A DNA stretch of 64,000 bases from Pseudomonas cuatrocienegasensis (GCF_900110925.1 NZ_FOFP01000015.1:62001-126000), one strand, 5' to 3'. Positions 19,560-30,333 are shown, counted from the first letter of the stretch. A program made the numbers and translations. Notes: a model not told the origin generated them from the sequence alone.

Positions 19560-20069
19560 TTACCGTCCTGTTACGGGCGTTACCGGCCTCGAGAGTCGCT
19601 CCAGTCCGGCGAACGGACAGGCGGCCAGCAGCGTGGGTAGCGTGCGGCCATCGGGCAACTGCAGGTCGGGGGCAAGCTCGGCCAGCGGATAGAGGACAAA
19701 GGCGCGGGCGTGCAGGTGGTAATGCGGCACAACCAGACGCGGCTCATCGATCAGGCGCTGGCCAAACAACAGGATATCCAGGTCGAGGGTGCGCGGTCCC
19801 CAGCGCTCGGCTTTGCGCTGGCGACCCTGGCGTTGCTCGATGGCCTGCAATGCATCGAGCAGTCCCAGTGGCGTCAGGCTGGTGTCCAGGGCGGCGACGG
19901 CATTGACGTAGCGCGGCTGGTCCGGTGGGCCGAGGGGGTCGCTGGCATACAGGGATGAGCTGGCCACGAGCTGGCTGTCCGGCAATTGTGCCAACGCCTC
20001 GAAGGCGTCGCGCAACTGTGCCAGGGGTTCGGCCAGGTTGCTGCCCAGGCCGATATACACGCGTTCCAT
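19560..20069 (-). CDS. folK: 6-hydroxymethyl-7,8-dihydropterin pyrophosphokinase (HPPK)
   Basis: Transfers pyrophosphate from ATP to hydroxymethyl-dihydropterin in folate synthesis. The 169-residue protein opens VYIGLGSNLAEPLAQL and has the HPPK signature RWGPRTLDLDILLFG, followed by VPHYHLHARAFVLYPLAE. Its ATG shares a base with the pcnB stop (TGATG), so it is coupled to pcnB, as in other pseudomonads. Confidence 0.95.
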   Translation of the reverse strand: MERVYIGLGSNLAEPLAQLRDAFEALAQLPDSQLVASSSLYASDPLGPPDQPRYVNAVAALDTSLTPLGLLDALQAIEQRQGRQRKAERWGPRTLDLDILLFGQRLIDEPRLVVPHYHLHARAFVLYPLAELAPDLQLPDGRTLPTLLAACPFAGLERLSRPVTPVTGR

Positions 20070-21469
20070 CAGTCAGCGGCAGGCTGTGCTGCGCCATCGG
20101 CGCCGCTGCGTTTGCGTTTGCTACCGCTGCGTCGGCGCTTGCGTGGGGCGTTGGGGCCTTCGTCCTTGCTGCTGAGGTCGCGGATCATGCCGCGGCGTTC
20201 GCTGTCGTTGGCGTCCTGGTAGTCGGTCCACCAGTCACCCAGGCCGCCGGTCTGCTCGCCAGCGCTTTCACGCAGCAGCAGGAAGTCATAGCCGGCGCGA
20301 AAGCGTGGGTTTTCCAGCAACAGGTCGGCGCGTTTGCCGCTGCGCCGCGGCAGGCGTTCCTGCATGTCCCAGATCTCGCGGATCGGCAGAGTGAAACGCT
20401 TGGGCACGGCGATGCGTTGGACTTGCTCGCTGATCAGCTCGTGGGCGGCTTCCTGCATTGCCGGGATCGGCGGCATGCCGCGCTCTTGCAGGCGAATCAC
20501 CCGAGCCGGCAGGGCGGGCCAGAGCAGGGCGGCGAAGAGGAAGGCCGGCGTCACCGTCTTGCCCTGCTGGATGCGCAGGTCGGTATTGCCCAGGGCGTTG
20601 CGGATCAGAGTGTCGGTGTAGTCGGGGTTTTGCTTGAGCGCGGCGGCACTGGCCGGGAACAACTGGCCATACAGGCCGTAATCGACCAACAGCTCATAGG
20701 TATAGATGGCGTAGCCGCTGAGAAACAGCTTGAGCACTTCGTCGAACAGGCGCGCTGCTGGCACACCTGCCAGCAGCGGTGCCAGTTTGTAGATAGGCGC
20801 GGCGCTGTGTTTTTCGATATCGAAGTCGAGCTTGGCGGCAAAACGCACGGCGCGCAGCATGCGCACCGGGTCTTCCTGGTAGCGCTGGGTCGGGTCGCCG
20901 ATCAGGCGTACCAGGTGGTTGTGGATGTCATGGGCGCCGTTGGCGTAGTCCAGAATGCGCTCGGTGACCGGGTCGTAATAGAGCGCATTGATGGTGAAGT
21001 CGCGGCGCTGGGCGTCGTCTTCCAGAGTGCCGTAGACGTTGTCACGCAGGATGCGGCCGCTTTCGTTGCGCGAGGACAGGTGGCTGTCTTCTTCCTCGTC
21101 ATCCTGTGGATGATTGGCGCGGAAGGTCGCGGTTTCGATGATTTCCCGGCCAAAGTGCACATGAACCAGCTTGAAACGCCGGCCGATGATGCGCGCATTG
21201 CGGAACTCGGCGCGCACCTGTTCGGGCGTAGCACTGGTAGCAACGTCGAAATCCTTGGGGTCGATATCCAGCAGCAGGTCGCGTACGCAGCCGCCGACCA
21301 GGTAGGCCTGGTAACCGGCTTGTTGCAGGCGTTCGACCACGCTGATGGCGTAGCGACTGATCTCACTGCGCTTGATCGGGTGCTGGCTGCTGCTGAGTAC
21401 CTGAGGCGTACTTTTGGTCTGGGCGCGGCGCAGCGGGGAACGGAATGACTTGAACAGCTTTTTCAGCAT
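20069..21469 (-). CDS. pcnB: Poly(A) polymerase I
   Basis: Adds 3' poly(A) tails that mark RNAs for decay. The 466-residue protein is a class II nucleotidyltransferase: QAYLVGGCVRDLLLDIDPKDFDVAT holds the G[G]xxRD and D-x-D catalytic motifs, then RRDFTINALYYDP and EDPVRMLRAVRFAAKL. The C-terminus is very basic (RKRRRSGSKRKRSG), suited to RNA binding. I chose ATG 21469 (MLKKLFKSFRSPLRRAQ); the frame is open 24 codons upstream. A tRNA CCA-adding enzyme is less likely given the basic tail and the folK linkage. Confidence 0.93.
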   Translation of the reverse strand: MLKKLFKSFRSPLRRAQTKSTPQVLSSSQHPIKRSEISRYAISVVERLQQAGYQAYLVGGCVRDLLLDIDPKDFDVATSATPEQVRAEFRNARIIGRRFKLVHVHFGREIIETATFRANHPQDDEEEDSHLSSRNESGRILRDNVYGTLEDDAQRRDFTINALYYDPVTERILDYANGAHDIHNHLVRLIGDPTQRYQEDPVRMLRAVRFAAKLDFDIEKHSAAPIYKLAPLLAGVPAARLFDEVLKLFLSGYAIYTYELLVDYGLYGQLFPASAAALKQNPDYTDTLIRNALGNTDLRIQQGKTVTPAFLFAALLWPALPARVIRLQERGMPPIPAMQEAAHELISEQVQRIAVPKRFTLPIREIWDMQERLPRRSGKRADLLLENPRFRAGYDFLLLRESAGEQTGGLGDWWTDYQDANDSERRGMIRDLSSKDEGPNAPRKRRRSGSKRKRSGADGAAQPAAD

Positions 21470-21589
21470 GGGATGCACTGTTTGACGGAATGACCGGCCA
21501 GAAGTAAACGCTGACCACAAGAGTGGCGCGGATTCTAGCATTGTGTCGCGGGATGGTGTAGGACGGGAGGGAAGACAGGTGTCAAACGC

Positions 21590-21967
21590 CAGAAAGCACT
21601 GAGGGGAGCCTAAGCTCCCCTCTAAGTAATGCGTGCTTCATTTTATTGTTATTGCGGGCTTGTTGTTCTTGTTCAATTGCCCGTTCCTGGAAGCGCCGTG
21701 CTTCCGGAGACCTCCCAAAGGGGAGTCAATAGCAAACGGATTTCTTTGGATGCTGACAGAGCTTTTTTACCTTGCGGTCTTACCAGTACGGGTGCTGTCT
21801 CAGGACAGTTTTATTGTTCTCGGTCTGGTGTGGGGCGAACCCCAAAAAAGCCATTCCTCTCCAAAAGAATCAGTTAGCTGCGCCTCTGCCGTCTTGTTCT
21901 TATTGTGCTAGAGCCGTTGCGTTTTGTTTTTATTGTGTGTGGTGCATTGCTTGTTATTGTTGTTATG
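21590..21967 (-). ncRNA. crcZ: CrcZ small RNA (Hfq/Crc decoy)
   Basis: The gap between cbrB and pcnB is where CrcZ lies in Pseudomonas. On the minus strand it carries six A-rich CA motifs of the kind that sequester Hfq-Crc: at about 21951-21964 (AACAACAATAACAA), 21921-21936, 21893-21906, 21809-21820, 21659-21673 and 21641-21654. A sigma54 promoter ends 12 bases before the predicted +1 (near 21967). A hairpin GAGGGGAGC/GCTCCCCTC at 21601-21622 marks the 3' end. The predicted length of about 370-380 nt is near the roughly 407 nt I recall for P. aeruginosa. CrcZ relieves catabolite repression when CbrB is active. Short frames inside it are not genes. Confidence 0.9.
21601..21622 (-). terminator. 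crcZ terminator hairpin
   Basis: Perfect 9-bp stem GAGGGGAGC / GCTCCCCTC with a 4-base loop. On the minus strand it is followed by AGTGCTTTCT, a weak T-run. Confidence 0.7.
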
Positions 21968-21977
21968 CCAGAGATAA

Positions 21978-21993
21978 AGCAGAAGCCGTGCCA
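21978..21993 (-). promoter_or_regulatory. Sigma54 promoter of crcZ
   Basis: Minus-strand TGGCACGGCTTCTGCT matches the RpoN consensus TGGCACG-N4-TTGCW with one change and correct -24/-12 spacing (GG at 21992/21991, GC at 21980/21979). The predicted start is near 21967. Confidence 0.9.
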
Positions 21994-22053
21994 GTTTCTG
22001 TTAATCCTTTTAAATCAAGGGCTTGGCTGTTATGGGTGACAGTGCGTAGGCCT

Positions 22054-22092
22054 AAAAAAGCCGGGTTCTCGTTACCATAAGACCCGGCTTTT
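22054..22092 (-). terminator. cbrB terminator
   Basis: On the minus strand AAAAGCCGGGT pairs with ACCCGGCTTTT and runs into a six-T tract. Its 15-base loop contains GGTAAC, a half-site like those in the adjacent inverted repeat. Confidence 0.8.
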
Positions 22093-22119
22093 GTTACGAG
22101 GTGTTTGAGCGGTAACAAA
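22090..22119 (-). promoter_or_regulatory. Candidate CbrB upstream activating site
   Basis: Inverted repeat TTTGTTAC (22090-22097) / GTAACAAA (22112-22119) with a 14-base spacer. It is centred about 115 bp upstream of the crcZ -24 element, a usual distance for an enhancer-binding protein. CbrB directly activates crcZ in Pseudomonas; assigning this palindrome to it is inference. Confidence 0.65.
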
Positions 22120-22150
22120 CTGTGTGCGCTATCGCCTAGGTATCACTGCT

Positions 22151-23572
<1,422 letters not shown>

Positions 23573-23607
23573 TAAATAAGGTCTCTCGACGGTCTCAGGT
23601 CGCAGGT

Positions 23608-26562
23608 TCAGTTCGCTATGGACGTCGCCTCGACATGCCGCGGCAGGGTCACCCGAATGCGAGTGCCACGCTGGTGCTCGGCGTCGGCCGGGCTGTCGAT
23701 TGTTATCTGTCCATAATGCTCTTCCACGATGGAATAGACCAGCGCGAGGCCCAGTCCGGTGCCCTTGCCAGGATCCTTGGTGGTGAAGAACGGCTCGAAC
23801 AGGCGGTCCATGATCGCCTTGGGAATGCCACTGCCTTCGTCTTCGACGATCAGGTCGACGGTGTGCTCGCTGGCTTCGCTGCGTACGCGGATCGCCGCGC
23901 CGGGCGGCGAGGCGTCGCGGGCGTTGGACAGCAGGTTGATCAGCACCTGGGCCAGGCGCTGCGGATCGCCGCAGACCCAGTGGTCGGCGTCGCAGAGGTT
24001 GAAGAACTGCACCTCGACGCTGCGTCGGTTGAGCGCCAGCAGGCCGATGGCTTCCTGGGCGACCTGGGCCAGGCATACGGCCTCGTCGCTGTGCTGGTGG
24101 CTGCCGGAGTGGGCGAAGCTCATCAGCGACTGGACGATGCGCGAGACGCGTTTGGTCTGCTCGATGATCTGCTGGCTGATTTCCGTCAGTTCCGGGTCTT
24201 CCTCGCGCTCTTCGCGCAGGTTCTGCGCCAGGCAGGCGATACCGGTGATCGGGTTGCCAATCTCATGGGCCACCCCGGCGGCGAGGCGACCGATGCTCGC
24301 CAGGCGTTCGGAGTGCACCAGTTTGTCTTCCAGGTATTGGGTTTCGGTGAGGTCTTCGACCAGCAGTACCAGGCCGCTGTTACCGGGCGTCAGTGGCTCG
24401 TCGATGGCCGCTTTGTGCAGGTTGAGCCAGCGAATCTGCCCATCGAGCGCCAGGCGCTGCTTATGCAGATGTTGGTCGGGCATGGCGATAAATTGTTGCA
24501 GCAGGCCGCGCCAGGGCTCGCTGAGCGCCGTCAGGCGCGAGCCGACCACGCGGTGCGCGGGTACTTCGGTCAGCTCTTCCATGGCCTTGTTCCACATGAG
24601 GATCTCGAAGTCCCTGGCCAGGGAGCAGACGCCCATGGGCAGTTCCTGCAACGTCTGCCGGTGGTAGCGGCGCAGGGTATCGAGCTCGGCCGCCAGGCCG
24701 GTGAGGCGCGAGTGATAATCCTCCAGGCGGCTTTCGATAAAGTGGATGTCTTCGGTGACGTAGGTTTCGCTGCCCGATTTGTACGGCAGGAAGGTCTCGA
24801 CGATGTCCTGGGCCACACTGGGGCCCATCAGCCCGGACAGGTTGGCTTCGATACGGTCGCGCAGGCGGCGCAGGGCGTAAGGGCGGTTTTCATCGAAGGG
24901 CAGGTGCAGGTCGCGCAGCGCCTGCTCCACTTCGCGCTGGGCGGTCTTGGCACCGAGCGGCTTGGCCAGCTGAGCGGCGAATTCCTGGGGCGACAGGGCC
25001 ACCAGTTCGCGGCGCTGCGGGCGACGCACGTTGTCCACGGCGCAGGCCTCAGCAGCGCTTTTTTCTTCCGGGCTGGCCTCGGTGAACAGTGACACCAGGG
25101 TGAATACCAGCACGTTGGTCGCCAGCGAGGCGATGGCCGCCAGGTGCCAGCTGCTGTCATCGAGCACGTACACCAGGTCCAGCGCCGGCAGGTAGAAGCC
25201 CTGCACGTTGCCCAGCATCGGCAGCAGCATGCCGACCAGCCAGACGCCGATGCCGGCGAGCAGGCCGGCAATGTAGCCGCGCCGGTTGGCGGTCGGCCAG
25301 TACAGCACCGAGAGCACGCCGGGGAGGAACTGCAGAGTAGCGACGAAGGCGACAATGCCCAGGTTGGCCAGGTCCTGCTCGGCGCCGAGCAGCAGGTAGA
25401 AACCATAGCCAGCCATGATCACCGCGACGATCAGCGCGCGGCGCGTCCACTTCAGCCAGCGGTAGATATTGCCTTCGGCTGGCGGCTGATAGAGCGGCAG
25501 TACCAGGTGATTGAGCATCATCCCCGAGAGCGCCAGGGTGGTGACGATGATCAGCCCGCTGGAGGCCGAAAGCCCGCCGACGTAGGCCACCAGCGCCAGG
25601 GTCTGGCTGTCCACCGCAATGCCCAGGCCCAGGGTGAAGTATTCCGGGTTGGTGGTGGCACCGAGTTTCAGCCCGGCCCAGAGAATCAGCGGCACGGCCA
25701 GGCTCATCAGCAGCAGAAACAGTGGCAGGCCCCAGCTGGCGCTGACCATGGCGCGCGGGTTGAGGTTCTCGGTAAAGGTCATGTGGTACATGTGCGGCAT
25801 GACGATGGCCGAGGCGAAGAACACCAGCAGCAGGGTGCGCCACGGGCCTTCCTGCAGCGGCGTGTGCAGGCTGTTCAGGGCCAGTTGGTTCTGTACCAGC
25901 CAGCGTTCCAGGTCCTGCGGGCCGTCGAACACGCCGTAGAGGGCATACAGGCCGATGATCCCCAGCGCCACCAGCTTGACCACCGACTCGAAGGCGATGG
26001 CGAAGACCAGGCCCTCGTGCTTTTCGCGGGTGGCGATATGGCGGGCGCCGAACAGGATGGTGAAGAGGATGATCAGGCCGCAGAAGGCCAGGGCCACGCG
26101 CTCCTGCACCGGCTCACGGGTGAGGATGCCGATCGAGTCGGCCACCGCCTGGATTTGCAATGCCAGCAGCGGCAGCACGCCGATCAGCATAAACAGCGTG
26201 GTCAGGGCGCCGGCCCAGGTGCTGCGAAAGCGAAAGGCGAACAGGTCCGCCAGGGACGAGAGCTGGTAGGTGCGGGTGATGCGCAGAATCGGGTAGAGCA
26301 GCACCGGCGCCAGCAGAAAGGCACCGGACACCCCGAGGTAGCTGGCCAGAAAACCGTAGCCATATTGGTAGGCCAGGCCGACCGTGCCGTAGAACGCCCA
26401 GGCGCTGGCATAGACGCCCAGCGACAGGGTATAGGTCAGCGGGTGGCGAATGATCCAGCGCGGGATCAGCCCACGTTCGCTGATCCAGGCGACGCCGAAC
26501 AGCACCAGCAGGTAGGCCGCGCTGATCAGTATCAGCTGGCTCAGGCTAAAGCTCGTCAGCAT
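23608..26562 (-). CDS. cbrA: CbrA, membrane sensor histidine kinase with transporter-like domain
   Basis: A 984-residue kinase. The first 500 residues are an SLC5/SSSF-like domain of about 13 membrane helices, a histidine transporter in pseudomonads. A linker/STAC-like part and a PAS domain (PMGVCSLARDFEILMWNKAMEELTE) follow. The H-box is GVAHEIGNPITGIACLAQN. The HATPase has DEGSGIPKAIMDRLFEPFFTT and GKGTGLGLALVYSIVEEH. It phosphorylates CbrB in response to carbon/nitrogen balance. ATG 26562 gives MLTSFSLSQLILISAAYLL. Cotranscribed with cbrX upstream and probably cbrB downstream. Confidence 0.96.
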   Translation of the reverse strand: MLTSFSLSQLILISAAYLLVLFGVAWISERGLIPRWIIRHPLTYTLSLGVYASAWAFYGTVGLAYQYGYGFLASYLGVSGAFLLAPVLLYPILRITRTYQLSSLADLFAFRFRSTWAGALTTLFMLIGVLPLLALQIQAVADSIGILTREPVQERVALAFCGLIILFTILFGARHIATREKHEGLVFAIAFESVVKLVALGIIGLYALYGVFDGPQDLERWLVQNQLALNSLHTPLQEGPWRTLLLVFFASAIVMPHMYHMTFTENLNPRAMVSASWGLPLFLLLMSLAVPLILWAGLKLGATTNPEYFTLGLGIAVDSQTLALVAYVGGLSASSGLIIVTTLALSGMMLNHLVLPLYQPPAEGNIYRWLKWTRRALIVAVIMAGYGFYLLLGAEQDLANLGIVAFVATLQFLPGVLSVLYWPTANRRGYIAGLLAGIGVWLVGMLLPMLGNVQGFYLPALDLVYVLDDSSWHLAAIASLATNVLVFTLVSLFTEASPEEKSAAEACAVDNVRRPQRRELVALSPQEFAAQLAKPLGAKTAQREVEQALRDLHLPFDENRPYALRRLRDRIEANLSGLMGPSVAQDIVETFLPYKSGSETYVTEDIHFIESRLEDYHSRLTGLAAELDTLRRYHRQTLQELPMGVCSLARDFEILMWNKAMEELTEVPAHRVVGSRLTALSEPWRGLLQQFIAMPDQHLHKQRLALDGQIRWLNLHKAAIDEPLTPGNSGLVLLVEDLTETQYLEDKLVHSERLASIGRLAAGVAHEIGNPITGIACLAQNLREEREEDPELTEISQQIIEQTKRVSRIVQSLMSFAHSGSHQHSDEAVCLAQVAQEAIGLLALNRRSVEVQFFNLCDADHWVCGDPQRLAQVLINLLSNARDASPPGAAIRVRSEASEHTVDLIVEDEGSGIPKAIMDRLFEPFFTTKDPGKGTGLGLALVYSIVEEHYGQITIDSPADAEHQRGTRIRVTLPRHVEATSIAN

Positions 26563-26619
26563 CAGGTTGGCTCGGCGAAGAAAGCGGTATCGGCATGCAC
26601 GGCGGTTCGCCGAACGGGC

Positions 26620-26796
26620 TCAGAGTTCATCGGCATCACGCTGGCTCTGCAGGATAAAGGTCACCACGATCAGGATCAGCCACAGCAGATAGGGGCGGTA
26701 CCAGGCGCCGCTGGGGTCGATCCACCAGTCCATGATGGCCGGGGAGAACAGGTAGATGCCCACCACCAGGATCAGCACCAGTCGATAGATGTACAT
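26620..26796 (-). CDS. cbrX: CbrX-like small membrane protein
   Basis: A 58-residue protein with two hydrophobic helices (YRLVLILVVGIYLFSPAIM and YLLWLILIVVTFILQ) around a DWWIDPSGAWYRPY loop. It sits 57 bp upstream of cbrA on the same strand, the place of the small cbrX gene described in P. putida, so cotranscription with cbrA is expected. I chose ATG 26796 (MYIYRLVL); an in-frame GTG at 26811 is an alternative. Its molecular role is unknown to me. Confidence 0.75.
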   Translation of the reverse strand: MYIYRLVLILVVGIYLFSPAIMDWWIDPSGAWYRPYLLWLILIVVTFILQSQRDADEL

Positions 26797-26867
26797 GCCG
26801 TTTCTCGTCACGGGAATGCCGGTGATGGTAACGGAAGCGCGTCACCCTGCGTAGCGTGGAAGCGGAC

Positions 26868-26951
26868 AGGTGCGCGGTTAGTTGGGGTTGTTGCTGTATT
26901 TTGGTGCGCCATGTCAGCTATGGGGCATGCGTTAGCGCTGCTATGGTGCGC
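26868..26951 (+). promoter_or_regulatory. Repeated GGTGCGC half-sites upstream of the sigma54 promoter
   Basis: GGTGCGC occurs at 26869-26875, 26903-26909 and 26945-26951, the last two within TGGTGCGC and 42 bp apart (four helical turns). The position, 40-125 bp upstream of the -24 element, suits activator binding, and the half-site resembles NtrC's TGGTGC. The repeat is visible; the role is speculative. Confidence 0.35.
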
Positions 26952-26991
26952 GTATACACGGGCATTGCGCATAACGCCGGCTGCCGCGCGC

Positions 26992-27006
26992 TGGCATAAG
27001 TCTTGC
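26992..27006 (+). promoter_or_regulatory. Sigma54 promoter of the transglutaminase/ATP-grasp cluster
   Basis: TGGCATAAGTCTTGC fits the RpoN consensus with GG at 26993/26994 and GC at 27005/27006, exactly 12 bases apart. The predicted start near 27018 lies just before GGAGG (27035-27039) and the GTG at 27046. Confidence 0.75.
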
Positions 27007-27045
27007 GCACCTTCATCCATCGCCCAGGCTCGCAGGAGGCCCACT

Positions 27046-30000
27046 GTGTCGATCCATATCGCCTTGCACCATGTGACGCACTACCGCTATGACCGTGACG
27101 TCAACCTCGGCCCGCAAATCGTCCGGCTGCGTCCGGCACCCCACAGCCGCACCCGTATTCTTTCTTATGCCCTGCATGTCGAGCCGGGCGAGCACTTCGT
27201 CAACTGGCAGCAGGACCCCCAGGGCAACTTCCTCGCCCGCCTGGTGTTCCCCGAGAAGACCCGCGAGTTCAAGGTCGAGGTCGACCTGGTCGCCGAGATG
27301 GCGGTGTTCAACCCATTCGATTTTTTCCTCGAGCCCTATGCCGAGCGTATTCCCTTCGCCTACACCGAGGGCGAGCAGCGCGAGCTGGCGCCTTATCTGG
27401 TCAAGCTGCCGGCGACGCCGCTGTTTGCCAAGTACCTGGCAGGCATCAGCCGCACGCCAACGCCCAGCGCGGATTTTCTGGTCGGCCTGAACCAACGGCT
27501 ATCGACTGATATCGGCTACCTGATCCGTATGGAACCGGGCGTGCAGACCCCGGAAGAAACCCTTGCGAACGCCTCTGGCTCTTGCCGTGATTCGGCCTGG
27601 CTGCTGGTGCAGCTGTTTCGCCACCTGGGGCTGGCGGCGCGCTTCGTCTCCGGTTACCTGATCCAGCTGACCGCTGACGTCAAATCCCTCGATGGCCCGT
27701 CCGGCACCGAGGTGGATTTCACCGATTTGCATGCCTGGTGCGAGGTGTATCTGCCGGGCGCCGGCTGGATCGGCCTGGACCCGACCAGCGGCCTGTTCGC
27801 CGGCGAAGGTCATATTCCGCTGGCCTGCAGCCCCGAGCCGTCGTCGGCGGCGCCGATCAGCGGTGGCGTGGACGAGTGCGAGTGCGAGTTCAACCACAGC
27901 ATGAGCATCGAGCGTATCTGGGAAGCGCCGCGGGTCACCCGGCCCTACAGCGAAGCGCAGTGGCAGGCGATCTGTAGCCTCGGTGAGCGCATCGACGAAG
28001 ACCTGCAGCGCCACGATGTACGCCTGACCATGGGTGGCGAGCCAACCTTCGTCGCCCTCGATTACCCCGACGATGACGAGTGGAACACCGCCGCCCTGGG
28101 GCCGAACAAACGCCGTCTGTCCGCTGACCTGTTCCATCGCCTGCGCGAGCATTACGCGCCCAAGGCGCTGGTGCACTTCGGTCAGGGCAAGTGGTACCCG
28201 GGCGAGCAGTTGCCGCGCTGGTCGCTGAACTGCTTCTGGCGCCGTGACGGCCAGCCGGTGTGGCAGGACGCACGCCTGTATGCCGATGAGCAGCGCGACT
28301 ATGGGGTCGATGCTGCACTGGCAGCACGCTTTCTCGAGATCCTGGCGCGGCGCCTGGGGGTTGACCCGGCGCACCGCATTCCGGCCTATGAAGACCGTTT
28401 CTATTACCTGTGGCGCGAGCGGCGTTTGCCGATCAACGTCACCGCCGAAGACCCGCGCCTGGCCGACCCGCTGGAGCGCGAGCGCCTGCGCCGGGTATTC
28501 GAGCAGGGCCTGGACAAGGTGGTCGGCCATATCCTGCCGCTGGCCCGTGACAGTGATGAGCAAAACTGGATCAGCGGGCCCTGGTTCCTGCGTGACGGAC
28601 ATTGCCGTCTGATCCCAGGGGATTCGGCCATTGGCTTCCGCTTGCCACTGGATTCGCAGCCCTGGGTCAAGGAAGCCGACTACCCCTATGTCACCCCAGC
28701 CGACCCCTCACAGGCGTTTGCCCCGCTGCCGGCGATCACTCAGCTGCAGCGCCAGTTGCGTGGTGTATGGAATGGCAAGGCAAGCACCCGCAGCAAACCA
28801 GCGCTCAAGCAGTCGGCCGCCGATATCGTGCGTACCGCGCTGTGCGCCGAGCCGCGCGACGGCAAGCTGTACTTGTTTATGCCGCCGCTGACTACGCTGG
28901 AGGCCTACCTGGAACTGGTGGTGGCCATCGAGGCCAGCGCCGCCGAGCTGGACTGCCCGGTGATTCTCGAAGGCTACGAGCCGCCGAGCGACCCGCGCCT
29001 GGCGTTCTTCCGGGTGACCCCAGATCCGGGCGTGATCGAGGTGAATATCCACCCGGCTGCCAGCTGGAGCGAACTGGTCGAACGCACCGAGTTTCTCTAC
29101 GAACAGGCCCGCCAGTGCCGCCTGACCAGCGAGAAGTTCATGATCGACGGTCGCCACACCGGCACCGGCGGCGGCAACCACTTCGTCCTGGGCGGCGCCA
29201 CACCGGCGGATTCGCCGTTTCTGCGCCGTCCCGACCTGCTGCGCAGCCTGATCAGTTACTGGCACAACCACCCGTCGTTGTCCTACCTGTTCTCCGGCCT
29301 GTTTATCGGCCCGACCTCCCAGGCGCCACGGGTGGATGAAGCACGCAACGATGCGCTCTACGAGCTGGAAGTGGCCTTTGCCCAGTTCCCCGAGCAGGAC
29401 CGCGAGTGCCCGCCCTGGCTGGTCGACCGCCTGCTGCGCAACCTGTTGGTGGATGTCACCGGTAACACCCACCGCGCCGAGTTCTGCATCGACAAGCTGT
29501 ATTCGCCGGATTCCGCCTCCGGGCGCTTGGGCCTGCTTGAGTTGCGCGCCTTCGAGATGCCGCCCCATGCGCAGATGAGCCTGGCCCAGCAGTTGCTGCT
29601 GCGTGCCCTGGTCGCGCGCTTCTGGCAGGAGCCCTACACCCCGCCACGCCTGGTGCGCTGGGGTACCGAGCTGCATGATCGCTTCCTGCTGCCGCATTTT
29701 ATCGAGCAGGATTTCGCCGACGTGCTGCAGGAGCTGGGTAGCTTCGGCTATCGCCTGCGCAGCGAATGGTTTGCCCCGCACCTGGAGTTCCGCTTTCCCA
29801 AGGCCGGTGACTTCAGCGTCAAGGGCATCGACCTGGAGCTGCGTCAGGCCCTGGAGCCTTGGCATGTACTGGGTGAGGAGGGTGCGCCGGGCGGCACGGT
29901 GCGTTATGTCGACTCGTCCCTGGAGCGTCTGCAGGTCAAGCTCAATGGCCTGCCGGCCGACCGCTACGTGTTGACCTGCAATGGCGTACCGGTGCCCTTG

Positions 30001-30333
30001 CGGCCCACTGGCAAGGTCGGCGAGTTCGTCGGCGGTGTGCGCTACCGTGCCTGGCAGCCGGCCAACTGCCTACAGCCGACTATCGGCGTGCATGCGCCGC
30101 TGATCTTTGACCTGGTCGATACCTGGATGAATCGCTCCCTGGGCGGTTGCCAGTATCATGTCGCCCACCCAGGCGGGCGCAACTACGACAGCTTGCCGGT
30201 CAACGCCTACGAGGCCGAGAGTCGGCGCCTGGCGCGTTTCTTCCGCGTCGGCCATACGCCAGGCAAACGCCCGCCTTTGCTGGCGATCAGCCATAATGAG
30301 AGCCCAATGACCCTGGATTTGCGCCACAGCTGA
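27046..30333 (+). CDS. Transglutaminase-like protein fused to DUF2126
   Basis: A 1095-residue protein. Residues 1-90 are the bacterial transglutaminase N-terminal domain (SIHIALHHVTHYRYDRDVNLGPQIVRLRP). The papain-like core follows with triad Cys180 (GSCRDSA), His229 (DLHAWCEVY) and Asp245 (GLDPTSG). From about residue 310 comes DUF2126/COG4196 (LTMGGEPTFVALDYPDDDEW; FGQGKWYPGEQLPRW; GGNHFVLGG). I chose GTG 27046 because GGAGG lies 6 bases upstream and homology begins there; the frame is open far upstream, antisense to cbrA. It heads a cluster with a circularly permuted ATP-grasp/alpha-E protein and a second transglutaminase. Comparative genomics associates such clusters with peptide ligation and hydrolysis; the substrate is unknown. 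Confidence 0.88.
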   Translation: MSIHIALHHVTHYRYDRDVNLGPQIVRLRPAPHSRTRILSYALHVEPGEHFVNWQQDPQGNFLARLVFPEKTREFKVEVDLVAEMAVFNPFDFFLEPYAERIPFAYTEGEQRELAPYLVKLPATPLFAKYLAGISRTPTPSADFLVGLNQRLSTDIGYLIRMEPGVQTPEETLANASGSCRDSAWLLVQLFRHLGLAARFVSGYLIQLTADVKSLDGPSGTEVDFTDLHAWCEVYLPGAGWIGLDPTSGLFAGEGHIPLACSPEPSSAAPISGGVDECECEFNHSMSIERIWEAPRVTRPYSEAQWQAICSLGERIDEDLQRHDVRLTMGGEPTFVALDYPDDDEWNTAALGPNKRRLSADLFHRLREHYAPKALVHFGQGKWYPGEQLPRWSLNCFWRRDGQPVWQDARLYADEQRDYGVDAALAARFLEILARRLGVDPAHRIPAYEDRFYYLWRERRLPINVTAEDPRLADPLERERLRRVFEQGLDKVVGHILPLARDSDEQNWISGPWFLRDGHCRLIPGDSAIGFRLPLDSQPWVKEADYPYVTPADPSQAFAPLPAITQLQRQLRGVWNGKASTRSKPALKQSAADIVRTALCAEPRDGKLYLFMPPLTTLEAYLELVVAIEASAAELDCPVILEGYEPPSDPRLAFFRVTPDPGVIEVNIHPAASWSELVERTEFLYEQARQCRLTSEKFMIDGRHTGTGGGNHFVLGGATPADSPFLRRPDLLRSLISYWHNHPSLSYLFSGLFIGPTSQAPRVDEARNDALYELEVAFAQFPEQDRECPPWLVDRLLRNLLVDVTGNTHRAEFCIDKLYSPDSASGRLGLLELRAFEMPPHAQMSLAQQLLLRALVARFWQEPYTPPRLVRWGTELHDRFLLPHFIEQDFADVLQELGSFGYRLRSEWFAPHLEFRFPKAGDFSVKGIDLELRQALEPWHVLGEEGAPGGTVRYVDSSLERLQVKLNGLPADRYVLTCNGVPVPLRPTGKVGEFVGGVRYRAWQPANCLQPTIGVHAPLIFDLVDTWMNRSLGGCQYHVAHPGGRNYDSLPVNAYEAESRRLARFFRVGHTPGKRPPLLAISHNESPMTLDLRHS

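Noticed and set aside
21629..22080. Three overlapping plus-strand frames between pcnB and cbrB
   Set aside because: The opposite strand is CrcZ; these frames arise from the complement of its CA motifs.
25144..27045. Very long upstream extension of the transglutaminase frame
   Set aside because: It is antisense to cbrA, has low-complexity Gln/His-rich composition, and the GTG at 27046 has a strong Shine-Dalgarno where homology begins.
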